The notes under the pieces: model-generated
Told to the model about the DNA's origin: nothing
The model's database searches: none
What the model saw: only the letters and a program-made list of their open reading frames with translations
Made by a program: the position numbers and the translations under genes
Shown: piece by piece, positions 8,088 to 16,553 of the stretch
Layout of the letters: the number at the start of each line of letters is the position of its first letter
Numbering within the stretch: the stretch's first letter is position 1
Source: Pelagibacteraceae bacterium
Lineage (GTDB): Bacteria; Pseudomonadota; Alphaproteobacteria; Pelagibacterales; Pelagibacteraceae
Length of the DNA: 39,669 nt
NCBI GenBank assembly: GCA_008638005.1
Contig: VTPE01000002.1
Location: forward strand, 1 to 39,669
Direction of reading: 5' to 3'

Positions 8088-8798
8088 TTAATTTCCTAAG
8101 AAGACTCTTCTCACTTCACCACTATCAATAAGGTCTTTAGAATCTCCACTGATCACAAGTCTTCCACTCTCTAAAACAAAACCACGAGTCGCCATAGACA
8201 ATGCCAATCTTACATTCTGTTCTACAAATAAAATTGAAATTCCATTTTCAACAATATTTTTAAAAATATTAATTAAATCTTTAGTCACCATAGGTGAAAG
8301 TCCTAAAAAAGGTTCATCTACCATAAGCAGTTTGGGCATACCCATTAAACCTCTTGCAATCGCTAACATTTGTTGTTCACCACCTGACATTGTGCTTGCT
8401 AATTGATCTTCTCTTTGACTTAATTTTGGAAAAATTTTGTAAATTTTTTCTAAAGAATCTTGTCTCATTTCTTTAGCTTTGGGATGATAAGCTCCTAAAT
8501 TTAAATTTTGCAAAACTGTTAAATGCGGGAAAACTCTCCTTCTCTCCAACACGTGAGAGATACCAATTTCAGTCCTTTTAAATGTTGGTAGATTTGAAAT
8601 TTCTTCTCCATTAAATTTTATTGAACCTTTTTTTGGCGTAATTAAATTACTTGTTGTATTTAAAATTGTACTTTTGCCTGATCCATTTGGACCCAGTAAG
8701 GCAACCATTTCTCCTTCTTTTACATTCAAAGATACATCCCATATCACCTGGAAGTCATCATAAAGAACATCAATGTTTTGGATATCAAGCAGCATCAA
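8088..8798 (-). CDS. livF: Branched-chain-amino-acid-type ABC transporter ATPase LivF
   Basis: 236 aa ABC ATPase of the LivF type. The Walker A motif is GPNGSGKS, the signature is MSGGEQQ, the Walker B region is LLMVDEP, and the switch histidine is replaced by FVEQN, as usual in LivF. It is the last gene of the livHMGF set and overlaps livG by 14 nt. With LivG it would power uptake through LivHM. It abuts the stop of the convergent DUF1445 gene. Confidence 0.93.
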   Translation of the reverse strand: MMLLDIQNIDVLYDDFQVIWDVSLNVKEGEMVALLGPNGSGKSTILNTTSNLITPKKGSIKFNGEEISNLPTFKRTEIGISHVLERRRVFPHLTVLQNLNLGAYHPKAKEMRQDSLEKIYKIFPKLSQREDQLASTMSGGEQQMLAIARGLMGMPKLLMVDEPFLGLSPMVTKDLINIFKNIVENGISILFVEQNVRLALSMATRGFVLESGRLVISGDSKDLIDSGEVRRVFLGN

Positions 8799-9507
8799 CA
8801 GTTCCTAGATATGCATCAATTACTTTTTGATTATTCTGAATTTCTTTGGGTTGTCCAAAGGCAATTTTTTTGCCCTGATCTAAAGCGAGTACATGATTAG
8901 AAATATCCATAATAATATTAATGTTATGTTCAATGGTAATAACTGTGACACCTCGATCTCTTAATTTTTTAACAAGCTCAACAAGCCCTGGAATTGTTTT
9001 TTGATCAACACCTCCTGTTACCTCATCCATTAATAATAATTTTGGATCTGTGGCTAACGCTCTTGCAAGCTCCAACCTTTTTCTTTGTCCTGTTGAAAGT
9101 TCTTTTGCATAATGATGTCTTTTTTCTAAAAGCTGAACAAATTCAATAATTTCTAAGGCTTTGTCTCTTGCAACTTTTTGATTGTTCTCTTTTGAAAAAG
9201 CCCCAATCATTACATTCTCTAAGAGAGTTTGATCAGCAAAAGGTTTAAGCTTTTGAAAAGTTCTACCAACTCCAAGGTTACTTATTTTATCTGGACGTAA
9301 TCCAAAAATATTTTGATCTTGAAATATAACCGACCCTTTGTCCGGTTTAGTAAAGCCAGTTATTAAATCAAATAATGTTGATTTTCCTGCACCATTGGGT
9401 CCAATAACACCAAGAATTTCTCCCGGTTGAACTTCAAATGAAATATCTTGATTGGCATGAATACCTCCAAAAGATTTGCTTAGATTTTCTACTTTTAAAA
9501 TGCTCAT
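8785..9507 (-). CDS. livG: Branched-chain-amino-acid-type ABC transporter ATPase LivG
   Basis: 240 aa. Walker A is GPNGAGKS, the signature is LSTGQRKRLELARAL, Walker B is LLLMDEV, and the switch region is ITIEHN. The GRTFQKLKPF motif before the signature is typical of LivG. It overlaps livM by 4 nt (ATGA), implying translational coupling. Confidence 0.93.
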   Translation of the reverse strand: MSILKVENLSKSFGGIHANQDISFEVQPGEILGVIGPNGAGKSTLFDLITGFTKPDKGSVIFQDQNIFGLRPDKISNLGVGRTFQKLKPFADQTLLENVMIGAFSKENNQKVARDKALEIIEFVQLLEKRHHYAKELSTGQRKRLELARALATDPKLLLMDEVTGGVDQKTIPGLVELVKKLRDRGVTVITIEHNINIIMDISNHVLALDQGKKIAFGQPKEIQNNQKVIDAYLGTVDAA

Positions 9508-10514
9508 CTCTTTTTTTCCCTATGCAAAATATGATTTGGCAAAAGTGAAATGATGCCTGAGGGTTTAAAGACACAAATGATCATTAAAACAATCCCGTAA
9601 ACCATTAAGTCAACTGCACCACCAGTACCGCCAAAAAATATTCGAGCATACTCAGCTAAAGGTATTAAAATTATTGTTCCTACCAAAGGCCCCCAAACAT
9701 AACCAATACCTCCCAAAACACTTATTAAAAGTGCAATAATGGATATTTCAAAATTAAACATTCTGTCAGGATCCACGATCAAAATATATTGAGCAAATAA
9801 ACTTCCCATCGGAGCCATCATCATTGCTGAAATTGCAAAGGCTATGATCTTATGTTTTGCAACATCAATACCTAGACTTTGTGCTGCTTGAGCATCATCC
9901 CTTACTGCTCTTAAACGATAACCTAATTTTGATCGACTGATTAACCAAGTAATAAAAAAAATAATCACAAAGAAAATTAAAAACAAATAATAGTAAGGAG
10001 CCTTGCTGCTATGAAACTGCATAGCATAGTAAGAGTCTTCGCTGGTTAAAGGTATCCATAACCCTGAAGCTGCTCCAACTAAATCCCAACGTTGAAAAAC
10101 GACTTGAAAACTTATTCCAACTAATAAAGTTGCGATTGCAAAATAATGTCCACTCAGCCTTAACATTGGAATACCTACGAGTATTGCAATTACCGCACAT
10201 ATTAAAATTCCAATAATAATTCCAATCCAAGGAGTTAGGCCAAACTCAACATAAAAAAAAGAGCTTGCATAAGCTCCTATTCCAAAAAAAGCTCCATGAC
10301 CTAAACTTATTTGTCCCGAAAATCCTCCAATTATATTCCATGATTGAGATATTACCGCATGCATAAAGATCATGATCATCAAGTGTAGTAAAAATTGACT
10401 AGGACTTAAAACAGGAAACAAAATTAAAAAACCTAAAAAACCAAATAAAACATAAACCATACTTTTATTAGTATTAAAAACCGGCTCTTGTTTTGCTAAA
10501 TTTAAATCTGACAT
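9504..10514 (-). CDS. livM: ABC transporter permease LivM
   Basis: 336 aa, 8-10 membrane segments. The LivM signature GFSGQISLGHGAFFGIGAY lies near residue 65, and the RAVRDDAQAAQSLGID cytoplasmic loop that contacts the ATPase is present. It overlaps livH by one base and livG by four. This is an inner-membrane channel subunit. Confidence 0.93.
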   Translation of the reverse strand: MSDLNLAKQEPVFNTNKSMVYVLFGFLGFLILFPVLSPSQFLLHLMIMIFMHAVISQSWNIIGGFSGQISLGHGAFFGIGAYASSFFYVEFGLTPWIGIIIGILICAVIAILVGIPMLRLSGHYFAIATLLVGISFQVVFQRWDLVGAASGLWIPLTSEDSYYAMQFHSSKAPYYYLFLIFFVIIFFITWLISRSKLGYRLRAVRDDAQAAQSLGIDVAKHKIIAFAISAMMMAPMGSLFAQYILIVDPDRMFNFEISIIALLISVLGGIGYVWGPLVGTIILIPLAEYARIFFGGTGGAVDLMVYGIVLMIICVFKPSGIISLLPNHILHREKKR

Positions 10515-11407
10515 TAGTATCGTCCAAACATTCCTTGCGGCTTAAACACCACAACCAATAAGTAAATCGCAAAAACGTAAAGTAATTTAAATGAAGGATC
10601 GATCAGTAAACCACCAAGAGACTCGACTAAACCTATAATAATACCGGCATATAAACATCCTAAAATACTTCCAAATCCTCCAAGGGCTACAGCAACAAAA
10701 GCGAATAGAGAAAAATTGATTCCAACATCGGGAAAAATATAAAAGTAACTCGACATCATACTTCCAGCAATTGCTACACAACCAAGTCCTAGTCCCCATC
10801 CTAATGCAAACATTTTATTAGATGGCACACCCAAAACTTCTGCAGCTTGTCTATCTTGAGACGTAGCTTGAAGTGCTAACCCAGTTTCTGTTTTAGTTAC
10901 AAACCAATAAAGACCTATAAATGCAAAGAGACAGACAATTGCTGCGGTAAACTGTGGTTGCCCAATAAATATTCCAGCAAATTCTATTCGACCACTGAGC
11001 ATGGGATCTGCAACATTTCTAAAATCAGGAGTCCATAAAAACTGAGCAAAAGATCTTATAAAAATGGCCAAACCAAACGTTGCACAAATTTGGACTAACA
11101 TTTTTGCTTTTAAAACATAGCGAATTAAAAAGTAATGAGTTGCTATTCCACAAACAGCTAAAATTAAAATTGTAATAGGTATGGAGACAATGGGATCAAG
11201 ACCAAGCAATGCCCATAGCCAAAAGGATGAAAACATTGCTAACATCAGGTGCTCACCGTGAGCAAAATTAACAATTTCCATTAATCCAAAAATTAAACTT
11301 AAACCTGATGCAATTAATGCATAAATAAGTCCCATTAAAAGCCCAGAAATTACGGCTTGCATGATTATTGTAGTGGTCAATTTAAATACTCTTTTTTGTA
11401 TCGACAT
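10514..11407 (-). CDS. livH: ABC transporter permease LivH
   Basis: 297 aa, about 8 membrane segments, with the LivH-type GLSLIFGLMEIVNFAHGEHL block near residue 33 and an ATSQDRQAAEVLGV coupling loop. The first 15 residues (polar, then KLTTTII) precede a second Met that would give a start more like other LivH proteins; neither has a clear Shine-Dalgarno, so the start is uncertain. It is the first gene of the livHMGF operon, divergent from its binding-protein gene across 46 nt. Confidence 0.92.
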   Translation of the reverse strand: MSIQKRVFKLTTTIIMQAVISGLLMGLIYALIASGLSLIFGLMEIVNFAHGEHLMLAMFSSFWLWALLGLDPIVSIPITILILAVCGIATHYFLIRYVLKAKMLVQICATFGLAIFIRSFAQFLWTPDFRNVADPMLSGRIEFAGIFIGQPQFTAAIVCLFAFIGLYWFVTKTETGLALQATSQDRQAAEVLGVPSNKMFALGWGLGLGCVAIAGSMMSSYFYIFPDVGINFSLFAFVAVALGGFGSILGCLYAGIIIGLVESLGGLLIDPSFKLLYVFAIYLLVVVFKPQGMFGRY

Positions 11408-11453
11408 TTATATTCGATCTTTATAGGATAAGACAACTTTTATAGGGGGATAA

Positions 11454-12698
11454 ATGAAAAAAATAAAAACGTTATTAGCTTCAGTTTCTCTTGCAGCTAT
11501 GGTGAGCACAACAGCCATTGCTGAAGATGTAAAAATTGGAGTAATTTATCCATTAACAGGTCCAGTTGCACAAGTTGGAAAAGATGCGGTTGCTGCATTA
11601 GAAACAGCAGTCGATATTATCAATAATAGTCATAATATTGATATGCCACTTGCAAGAAACAAAGGGCTGTCTAATGGAAGAAAAATCAAAATCATTGTAG
11701 CAGATCACGCAGGTAAACCTGATGTGGGTGTGGGTGAAACAGAAAGACTTATTAATAAAGAGAAGGTACATGCAATGTTCGGTGCTTACTACTCATCTGT
11801 AACAGGTGCAGCTAGTCAGGTTGCTGAAAGAGCAAAGATACCTTGGGTTAATGGCGCATCAACTTCACCTAAGTTGACTGAAAGAGGTTTCAAATATTTC
11901 TTCAGAGCAACACCACATGATGGTGAATTTACATCTTTAATGTTTGAATTCATTAATGACTTCAATAAAAAAGGTGGCTCAGTTAAGACTGTAGGTATTC
12001 TTCACGAAGATACACTATGGGGATCTGATAGTGGTAGCACCCAAAATAAAATGGCTAAGAAACAAGGTTTCAAAGTTGTAGAGAAAATTAGTTATAAAGC
12101 TAAAACAACAACTTTAGATTCTGAAGTTCAAAGACTTAAAGCAAAAAACCCGGATGTTTTGATGCCATCATCTTATACATCTGATGCTTATCTATTCTTG
12201 GATACGGCTAAAAAATTGGATTACAATCCAAAATTATTAGTTGCGCAAAATGCTGGTTACACAGACCCTAAATTTGTGAGTACGATGGGAAGTAAAGCTG
12301 AAGGTGTGATTACACGTTCACCATTTAATACGGACCTTGCGAAAAGAATTCCGTTAATTGGTCAAGTAAACGATCTGTTTAAAAAATACTCTGGAGGAAG
12401 AGATTTATCTGACGTTCCTGCAAGAGCATTTACAGGTTTCATGGCTTTAGCTAATGCAATCAATAATGCTAACTCAAATGATCCTGAGGCAATTAGAAAA
12501 GCGCTTACAGAATTAAACATGGAAGCGAATGTTTTAATTGTTCCTTATAGAGGGGTTAATTTTGGAAAAGATGGTCAAAATTCTAAAACTCGAGGAATTT
12601 TGATGCAAGTTCAAAACGGAAAATATTGTACAGTGTATCCGTTTGAATTAGCAGCTTGTGAGCTAAAGTATCCAATGCCAACTTGGGCTCAAAGATAA
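11454..12698 (+). CDS. Periplasmic substrate-binding protein of the Liv-type transporter
   Basis: 414 aa, type I periplasmic binding protein. A signal peptide spans residues 1-23 (TAIA-ED), and the mature part opens VKIGVIYPLTGPVAQVG as in LivJ/LivK and amide- or urea-binding relatives. The start is fixed by GGGGGA four bases upstream. The strong ribosome site and dedicated terminator suggest high expression, normal for binding proteins. Family members bind branched-chain amino acids, amides, urea or aromatic acids; the ligand here is unknown. The nearby 5-oxoprolinase and DUF1445 genes make an amino-acid-like or pyroglutamate-related ligand plausible. Confidence 0.92.
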   Translation: MKKIKTLLASVSLAAMVSTTAIAEDVKIGVIYPLTGPVAQVGKDAVAALETAVDIINNSHNIDMPLARNKGLSNGRKIKIIVADHAGKPDVGVGETERLINKEKVHAMFGAYYSSVTGAASQVAERAKIPWVNGASTSPKLTERGFKYFFRATPHDGEFTSLMFEFINDFNKKGGSVKTVGILHEDTLWGSDSGSTQNKMAKKQGFKVVEKISYKAKTTTLDSEVQRLKAKNPDVLMPSSYTSDAYLFLDTAKKLDYNPKLLVAQNAGYTDPKFVSTMGSKAEGVITRSPFNTDLAKRIPLIGQVNDLFKKYSGGRDLSDVPARAFTGFMALANAINNANSNDPEAIRKALTELNMEANVLIVPYRGVNFGKDGQNSKTRGILMQVQNGKYCTVYPFELAACELKYPMPTWAQR

Positions 12699-12723
12699 TT
12701 AATTAAAATTATTAAACTAAAAG

Positions 12724-12750
12724 GGCGGTCTTTAGGGCCGCCTTTTTTTT
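12724..12750 (+). terminator. Intrinsic terminator after the binding-protein gene
   Basis: GGCGG (12724-12728) pairs with CCGCC (12738-12742), flanked by an A run before and eight or more Ts after. It ends the binding-protein transcript. Its T tract reaches the pxpA stop codon, so it may also serve the convergent pxpA gene. Confidence 0.85.
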
Positions 12751-13523
12751 TATTTTATTTTTGAAAGTTGATCTAATTTTTTTAGATCAATACCTTCTTT
12801 AATGAGGCCTTCTCTTAATCTAGATGCAAGTGAAACTGCTGTTTTTCCATCTCCATGCAAACAAATTGTATCAACTTGACATGGTATTATTTTTCCAGAT
12901 TTACAATTAATTGCCTGCTCCTCAATCATCTTAATTGTATGTTTTAAAGCCTCCTCGGGATCAGTAATTAAAGCATCACTTTTAGTTCTAGAAAATAATA
13001 AACCATTATCCTCATAATTCCTGTCCGCAAATACTTCACAAGCAATTTTCAATTTTAAATCTAAACCCGCTTTTTCCATTTCAGTTTTTGCTCCCACCAT
13101 ATAAATCAGTTCAGGATTATATTCTTTAATTGCTTCTCCAATTGTTTTTGACATTTCATAACTTTCACATGCCATATTATTCATAGCTCCATGCGGTTTA
13201 ACATGAGTCATGGGATAACCTTCTTCTGAACAAATTTTATCAAATAATTCAATTTGTTCTGTAACAAGATATTTAAGCTCTTTAGGTTCTAAATTTACTC
13301 TTTTACGACCAAAGTTTTCTTTATCATTAAAAGATGGATGAACGCCAATGCTTACATTGTTTTTCATTGCAATTTGAATTGTACGTCTCATTGTAGGTTC
13401 ATCACCTGCGTGATACCCGCAAGCTACATTAGCCGTATTAATGATAGTTAATAATTTTGGATCATTCTCAGATGAACAATGAGGACTAGTTTCTCCAAGA
13501 TCACAGTTTATATTGGCTTCCAT
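12750..13523 (-). CDS. pxpA: 5-oxoprolinase subunit PxpA (LamB/YcsF family)
   Basis: 257 aa, full family length. Motifs are NCDLGE at the N-terminus, NTANVACGYHAGDEPTM, GVHPSFND, HVKPHGAMNN and CLHGD near the C-terminus. PxpA works with PxpB and PxpC in the ATP-dependent opening of 5-oxo-L-proline (pyroglutamate) to L-glutamate. In most bacteria pxpA is in one operon with pxpBC; here it points away from them across 38 nt, so the two transcripts share a short divergent promoter region. Confidence 0.94.
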   Translation of the reverse strand: MEANINCDLGETSPHCSSENDPKLLTIINTANVACGYHAGDEPTMRRTIQIAMKNNVSIGVHPSFNDKENFGRKRVNLEPKELKYLVTEQIELFDKICSEEGYPMTHVKPHGAMNNMACESYEMSKTIGEAIKEYNPELIYMVGAKTEMEKAGLDLKLKIACEVFADRNYEDNGLLFSRTKSDALITDPEEALKHTIKMIEEQAINCKSGKIIPCQVDTICLHGDGKTAVSLASRLREGLIKEGIDLKKLDQLSKIK

Positions 13524-13561
13524 ATCAATTTATTTAATTATATCTTAATAGATTGCAAGCA

Positions 13562-14269
13562 ATGATTAAAAATGTATTTGAGTATGGAGACCAAGCAGTC
13601 CTTATTGATTTTGGTGATGAGATAAAAAAAGAAATTAACCAAAATGTAATTTTTGTTTTTAAAAAATTAAAACAAATCATAAGTGAAAACAATATTGTAG
13701 GTATTGAAAATATAACTCCTTCTTACAATAAACTTGCCATCCAGTTTGATTTGGGCAAAACTGATATCACAAATATTTTTAAACTAATTGATCAAGTAAA
13801 AAACGAAAAAGTTGAAATTAACTTTAATCCTAATAAAATTGAAATACCCATTAATTATGATTTAGATTTTGGAATAGATTTAGAGCGCTTATCTAAAATT
13901 ACAAAACTTGAAACTAATGAAATAATTGAGTCTCATCTTAGAACTAATTTCTATGTTTACATGTTAGGGTTTATGCCAGGATTTCCCTATATGGGAGACT
14001 TGGATCCCAAGCTATATTCGAAGAGGTTAGAAACACCTCGAGTAGAAATCGCAGAAGGATCTGTAATTATTGTTGAACAATTCTGTGCAATTTATCCTTA
14101 TAAAAGTCCAGGAGGCTGGAATATTATTGGCAAAACACCGTTGAAACTTTTTAATCAAAGTCAAAAAAATCCAAGTTTAATTAATCCTGGTGATGAAATT
14201 ATTTTTAAAAATATATCTAAAACAGAATTTCAAAAAATTTGGAAAAAAAATTATGAAAACCAAAATTAA
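13562..14269 (+). CDS. pxpB: 5-oxoprolinase subunit PxpB (KipI-like)
   Basis: About 235 aa from the chosen ATG; an in-frame TTG 9 nt upstream is possible but not needed. The start FEYGDQAVLIDFG matches the family opening. YVYMLGFMPGFPYMGDLD and the ETPRVEIAEGSVII and YPYKSPGGWNIIGKTP blocks are typical of KipI/PxpB. It forms the PxpBC part of 5-oxoprolinase. It overlaps pxpC by 17 nt. Confidence 0.93.
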   Translation: MIKNVFEYGDQAVLIDFGDEIKKEINQNVIFVFKKLKQIISENNIVGIENITPSYNKLAIQFDLGKTDITNIFKLIDQVKNEKVEINFNPNKIEIPINYDLDFGIDLERLSKITKLETNEIIESHLRTNFYVYMLGFMPGFPYMGDLDPKLYSKRLETPRVEIAEGSVIIVEQFCAIYPYKSPGGWNIIGKTPLKLFNQSQKNPSLINPGDEIIFKNISKTEFQKIWKKNYENQN

Positions 14270-15203
14270 ATTTATTAAACCAGGTATACTCACAACCCTT
14301 CAAGATTATGGACGAGTATCACTTCAAGATATTGGAATTTCAAAAGGTGGTGCAGCCAATCCATCTCTGATGGAAATTGGAAATGCGTTAGTTGAAAATA
14401 AAGATGTGTGGTCTTTTGAGTTTATTTTAAGTGGACCTACAATAGAAATATTATCAAGCAGTACATCAATTTCTATTACCGGTAATGTTGATTTTCATTT
14501 AATTAGGTCCGGTAAAAAAGAAATCGGAAGTTGCTATAGAACTTATATTTTAAAAGAAAAAGACCAAATAATTATTAATAGAACAATCGATAGCGTCTAT
14601 GGGTACATCAGTTTTTCTGGGAACATTGATCTTGATAAAGTCTTTAAAAGTTTATCCTGTAACCCACGGTCGAAAATAGGTCCTAGAGATGGTCAAAAAA
14701 TTAGGGAAAATGAAATTTTTGAAATGAGTTCAAGTATGACTGATCAAGAATTTAAGCTTGATAGAATACCAGAAAATAAAAATAAAAATAAAGTTAGATT
14801 GCTCGAAGGTCCTCAGTTTCATTTTTTTGAAAACAAAAGTGTTAAAAGATTTTTTAATACCCCATATGAAATAACAACCACATCAGATAAAATGGGAATG
14901 CGATTAATGGGTTGTAAAATTGAAAATCAACTTACAGCAAATATTAAATCTGAAGCAATTATTAAAGGCGCTATTCAAGTTCCTGCCGATGGACAACCTA
15001 TTATACTATTAACAGACCATCAAACCATTGGTGGCTACCCAAAGATTGCAGTAGTTGCATCAGCTGATTTTGAAAATTTAATACAATTACCACCAAAATC
15101 AAAAATTGAATTTAAAAAAATTAATTTAAGAGAAGCCAAAATATCTTATATGTTAAAACAAGAAACAATTAAAAATATTATAAAATCAAAAGTTAAAATA
15201 TGA
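14253..15203 (+). CDS. pxpC: 5-oxoprolinase subunit PxpC (KipA-like)
   Basis: 316 aa from the ATG at 14253. An open frame reaches back to 14190, but family members begin with a short strand and then KPGILTTLQDYGR, which fits the later ATG with GGA nine bases ahead. Blocks seen are DYGR, ISKGGAANP, GPRDGQKI, EGPQFHFF, RLMGCKI and the C-terminal PADGQPIILLTDHQTIGGYPKIAVV. Its stop overlaps the start of a 29-codon ORF. Confidence 0.93.
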   Translation: MKTKIKFIKPGILTTLQDYGRVSLQDIGISKGGAANPSLMEIGNALVENKDVWSFEFILSGPTIEILSSSTSISITGNVDFHLIRSGKKEIGSCYRTYILKEKDQIIINRTIDSVYGYISFSGNIDLDKVFKSLSCNPRSKIGPRDGQKIRENEIFEMSSSMTDQEFKLDRIPENKNKNKVRLLEGPQFHFFENKSVKRFFNTPYEITTTSDKMGMRLMGCKIENQLTANIKSEAIIKGAIQVPADGQPIILLTDHQTIGGYPKIAVVASADFENLIQLPPKSKIEFKKINLREAKISYMLKQETIKNIIKSKVKI

Positions 15204-15289
15204 ATATAAAAAAAATAAACGCTCTAAGAAAAAAACTAACCAAATATATAAATAAAATTAATGCTGCAAAAAAAAGGAAAGTAAAATGA
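15200..15289 (+). CDS. 29-aa Lys-rich small ORF coupled to both neighbours
   Basis: The ORF begins in an ATGA overlap with the pxpC stop and ends in an ATGA overlap with the start of the DUF4149 gene. The product is very basic (11 Lys and 2 Arg out of 29) and probably helical. The double coupling suggests that ribosomes pass from pxpC through it to the next gene. It may be a true peptide or mainly a translational bridge. I do not recognise a family. Confidence 0.45.
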   Translation: MNIKKINALRKKLTKYINKINAAKKRKVK

Positions 15290-15675
15290 GTGAACAAATT
15301 ATTTTAAACATTGTGTCACTCGTGATTGGCATTATGCTTTTTTTTAGCTTTGTTGTGGCGCCACTTACGTTTAAAGTTCTGGCACCTGATAATGCTGGAG
15401 TTTATATAAGAGCAATCTTTCCTTACTACTATCTAGTTAATTTAATTATTTGCTCTATCGTTTCTGGTTTTTATATTTATACGCAAACTTTTACTTTAGA
15501 TTTTTATTTAATAACCGCTGTAGCTTTATTATTTGCTTTTTCATTGTTCATTTTGATGCCAATGATTAATAAATTTAAAGATGAGAAAAATGAAAGTAAA
15601 TTTAAATACTCACATTTATTGTCAGTGATTATAAATTTTTTTCAATTAATTAGTTTAGGAATTATCCTAATCTAA
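15286..15675 (+). CDS. DUF4149 membrane protein
   Basis: 129 aa with four membrane segments. The pattern GIMLFFSFVVAPLTFKVL in the first helix and a later MPMINKFKD resemble the DUF4149/TMEM205-like family of small membrane proteins, whose function is unknown. AAGGAAAG lies just ahead of the ATG. It is probably co-transcribed with pxpBC. It overlaps the convergent zinc-ribbon gene by 4 nt. Confidence 0.75.
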   Translation: MSEQIILNIVSLVIGIMLFFSFVVAPLTFKVLAPDNAGVYIRAIFPYYYLVNLIICSIVSGFYIYTQTFTLDFYLITAVALLFAFSLFILMPMINKFKDEKNESKFKYSHLLSVIINFFQLISLGIILI

Positions 15676-15857
15676 TTAGCGGCCATGTCAGCACCGCAGC
15701 ACTGCGGTGATTTAATTTTTCCTTCACATTTTGGACATTTTGAAATTTGAACTTGATTTCCGCTCACATCCAAATGATCATTGATCAGTGGTTCATTGCA
15801 TTTTGCACATGAAGCATTGACTGACATTCCACATTTATTACATGCGTAAGTTGACAT
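15672..15857 (-). CDS. Small zinc-ribbon protein
   Basis: 61 aa with Cys pairs at CNKC, CAKC and CPKC and a final Cys-Cys. The first two pairs and the last two sets could each hold a zinc ion. Such mini zinc ribbons bind nucleic acid or protein partners; a specific role cannot be assigned. It belongs to a run of minus-strand small genes (15672-16476) with short spacers. Confidence 0.75.
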   Translation of the reverse strand: MSTYACNKCGMSVNASCAKCNEPLINDHLDVSGNQVQISKCPKCEGKIKSPQCCGADMAAN

Positions 15858-15897
15858 AATTTAAAGAGTAGTCTTTTTTAAAACTAATTGCAATGAT

Positions 15898-16200
15898 TTA
15901 GGCAATTCTTCTTTTAAATTTATCTAGAATGGTCTCGACTTTTTTGTAATTTTCAGAAAGCGCTTGTTTTGGATCAAAATAAAATTTATCTAACTTTTTA
16001 AGATCATAATTAATTTCTTCAAAAATTTTAATTGCTTCATCATGATTACGTTTTAATTCAAATGCTAAACCTTTCAGTTTTGCATCGTTAGTTTCTTCAG
16101 CAATTTTTTTTGATATTGCGCTTGCTTTTCTCAAAAGATCAAAAGCTTGTTCTTCTTTTTTTGAATTCTTTTTTTTAAAGATATTTAAAAATGAAAACAT
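15898..16200 (-). CDS. Small helical protein, unknown function
   Basis: 100 aa, almost all predicted helix. It is Lys/Glu-rich with a basic N-terminal stretch (FKKKNSKKEE) after a short hydrophobic start. No motif is recognised. It lies between the zinc-ribbon gene and DUF2061 on the same strand. It reads like a real gene, but its function is open. Confidence 0.6.
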   Translation of the reverse strand: MFSFLNIFKKKNSKKEEQAFDLLRKASAISKKIAEETNDAKLKGLAFELKRNHDEAIKIFEEINYDLKKLDKFYFDPKQALSENYKKVETILDKFKRRIA

Positions 16201-16230
16201 CCAGAAGTTGTATTATGATTTGTTTTAAAT

Positions 16231-16476
16231 TTAAATAGATTTTGTCGAAATCTTGCTTGTCCAAACTCGATCTAAAACGTAATACCAAACACCATTTATC
16301 ATAGGTTCAATAAGCGCATCTAGTACTGCCAATTGAAGAGGTGCGCCAGTAATTAGATTATTACAAGTCATCGCAATAACAATATGACCTAGCGTATATA
16401 TAACGGCTCGCCCAACGCTGGTCCCAACGATTTGATCTTTAATTGTTTTATATATTCCTGATCTAAATTCTGTCAT
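16231..16476 (-). CDS. DUF2061 membrane protein
   Basis: 81 aa with two membrane segments. The block ALIEPMINGVWYYVLDRVW near the C-terminus is the DUF2061 hallmark. The function is unknown. The ATG has no Shine-Dalgarno and is only 3 nt from a perfect 18-bp palindrome that resembles a DtxR-family operator, so its message may be leaderless and repressed by MntR. It is divergent from mntR. Confidence 0.8.
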   Translation of the reverse strand: MTEFRSGIYKTIKDQIVGTSVGRAVIYTLGHIVIAMTCNNLITGAPLQLAVLDALIEPMINGVWYYVLDRVWTSKISTKSI

Positions 16477-16479
16477 AAA

Positions 16480-16497
16480 GTTTAGCCTAGGCTAAAC
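16480..16497. promoter_or_regulatory. Perfect 18-bp palindrome, probable MntR operator
   Basis: GTTTAGCCTAGGCTAAAC is perfectly self-complementary and lies between divergent DUF2061 and mntR. Its TTAGCCTAGGCTAA core resembles metal-regulator boxes of the DtxR family, to which MntR belongs. It sits immediately upstream of the DUF2061 ATG and about 57 nt before mntR. That MntR binds it is inference. Confidence 0.7.
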
Positions 16498-16507
16498 ATA
16501 TTACTTG

Positions 16508-16523
16508 CTTGAAAATATTCAAG
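16508..16523. promoter_or_regulatory. Second inverted repeat in the mntR-DUF2061 region
   Basis: CTTGAA-aata-TTCAAG is a 6-bp inverted repeat with a 4-nt spacer, 30 nt upstream of mntR. It does not resemble the 18-bp palindrome. It may be a separate site or chance. Confidence 0.25.
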
Positions 16524-16553
16524 TGTTAATAGGGTTAAAAAAATTAAGTTTTT

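Noticed and set aside
14190-14252. Upstream-extended start of pxpC
   Set aside because: The extension is the out-of-frame reading of the pxpB 3' end, basic and Phe/Lys-rich, and lies ahead of the conserved family start.
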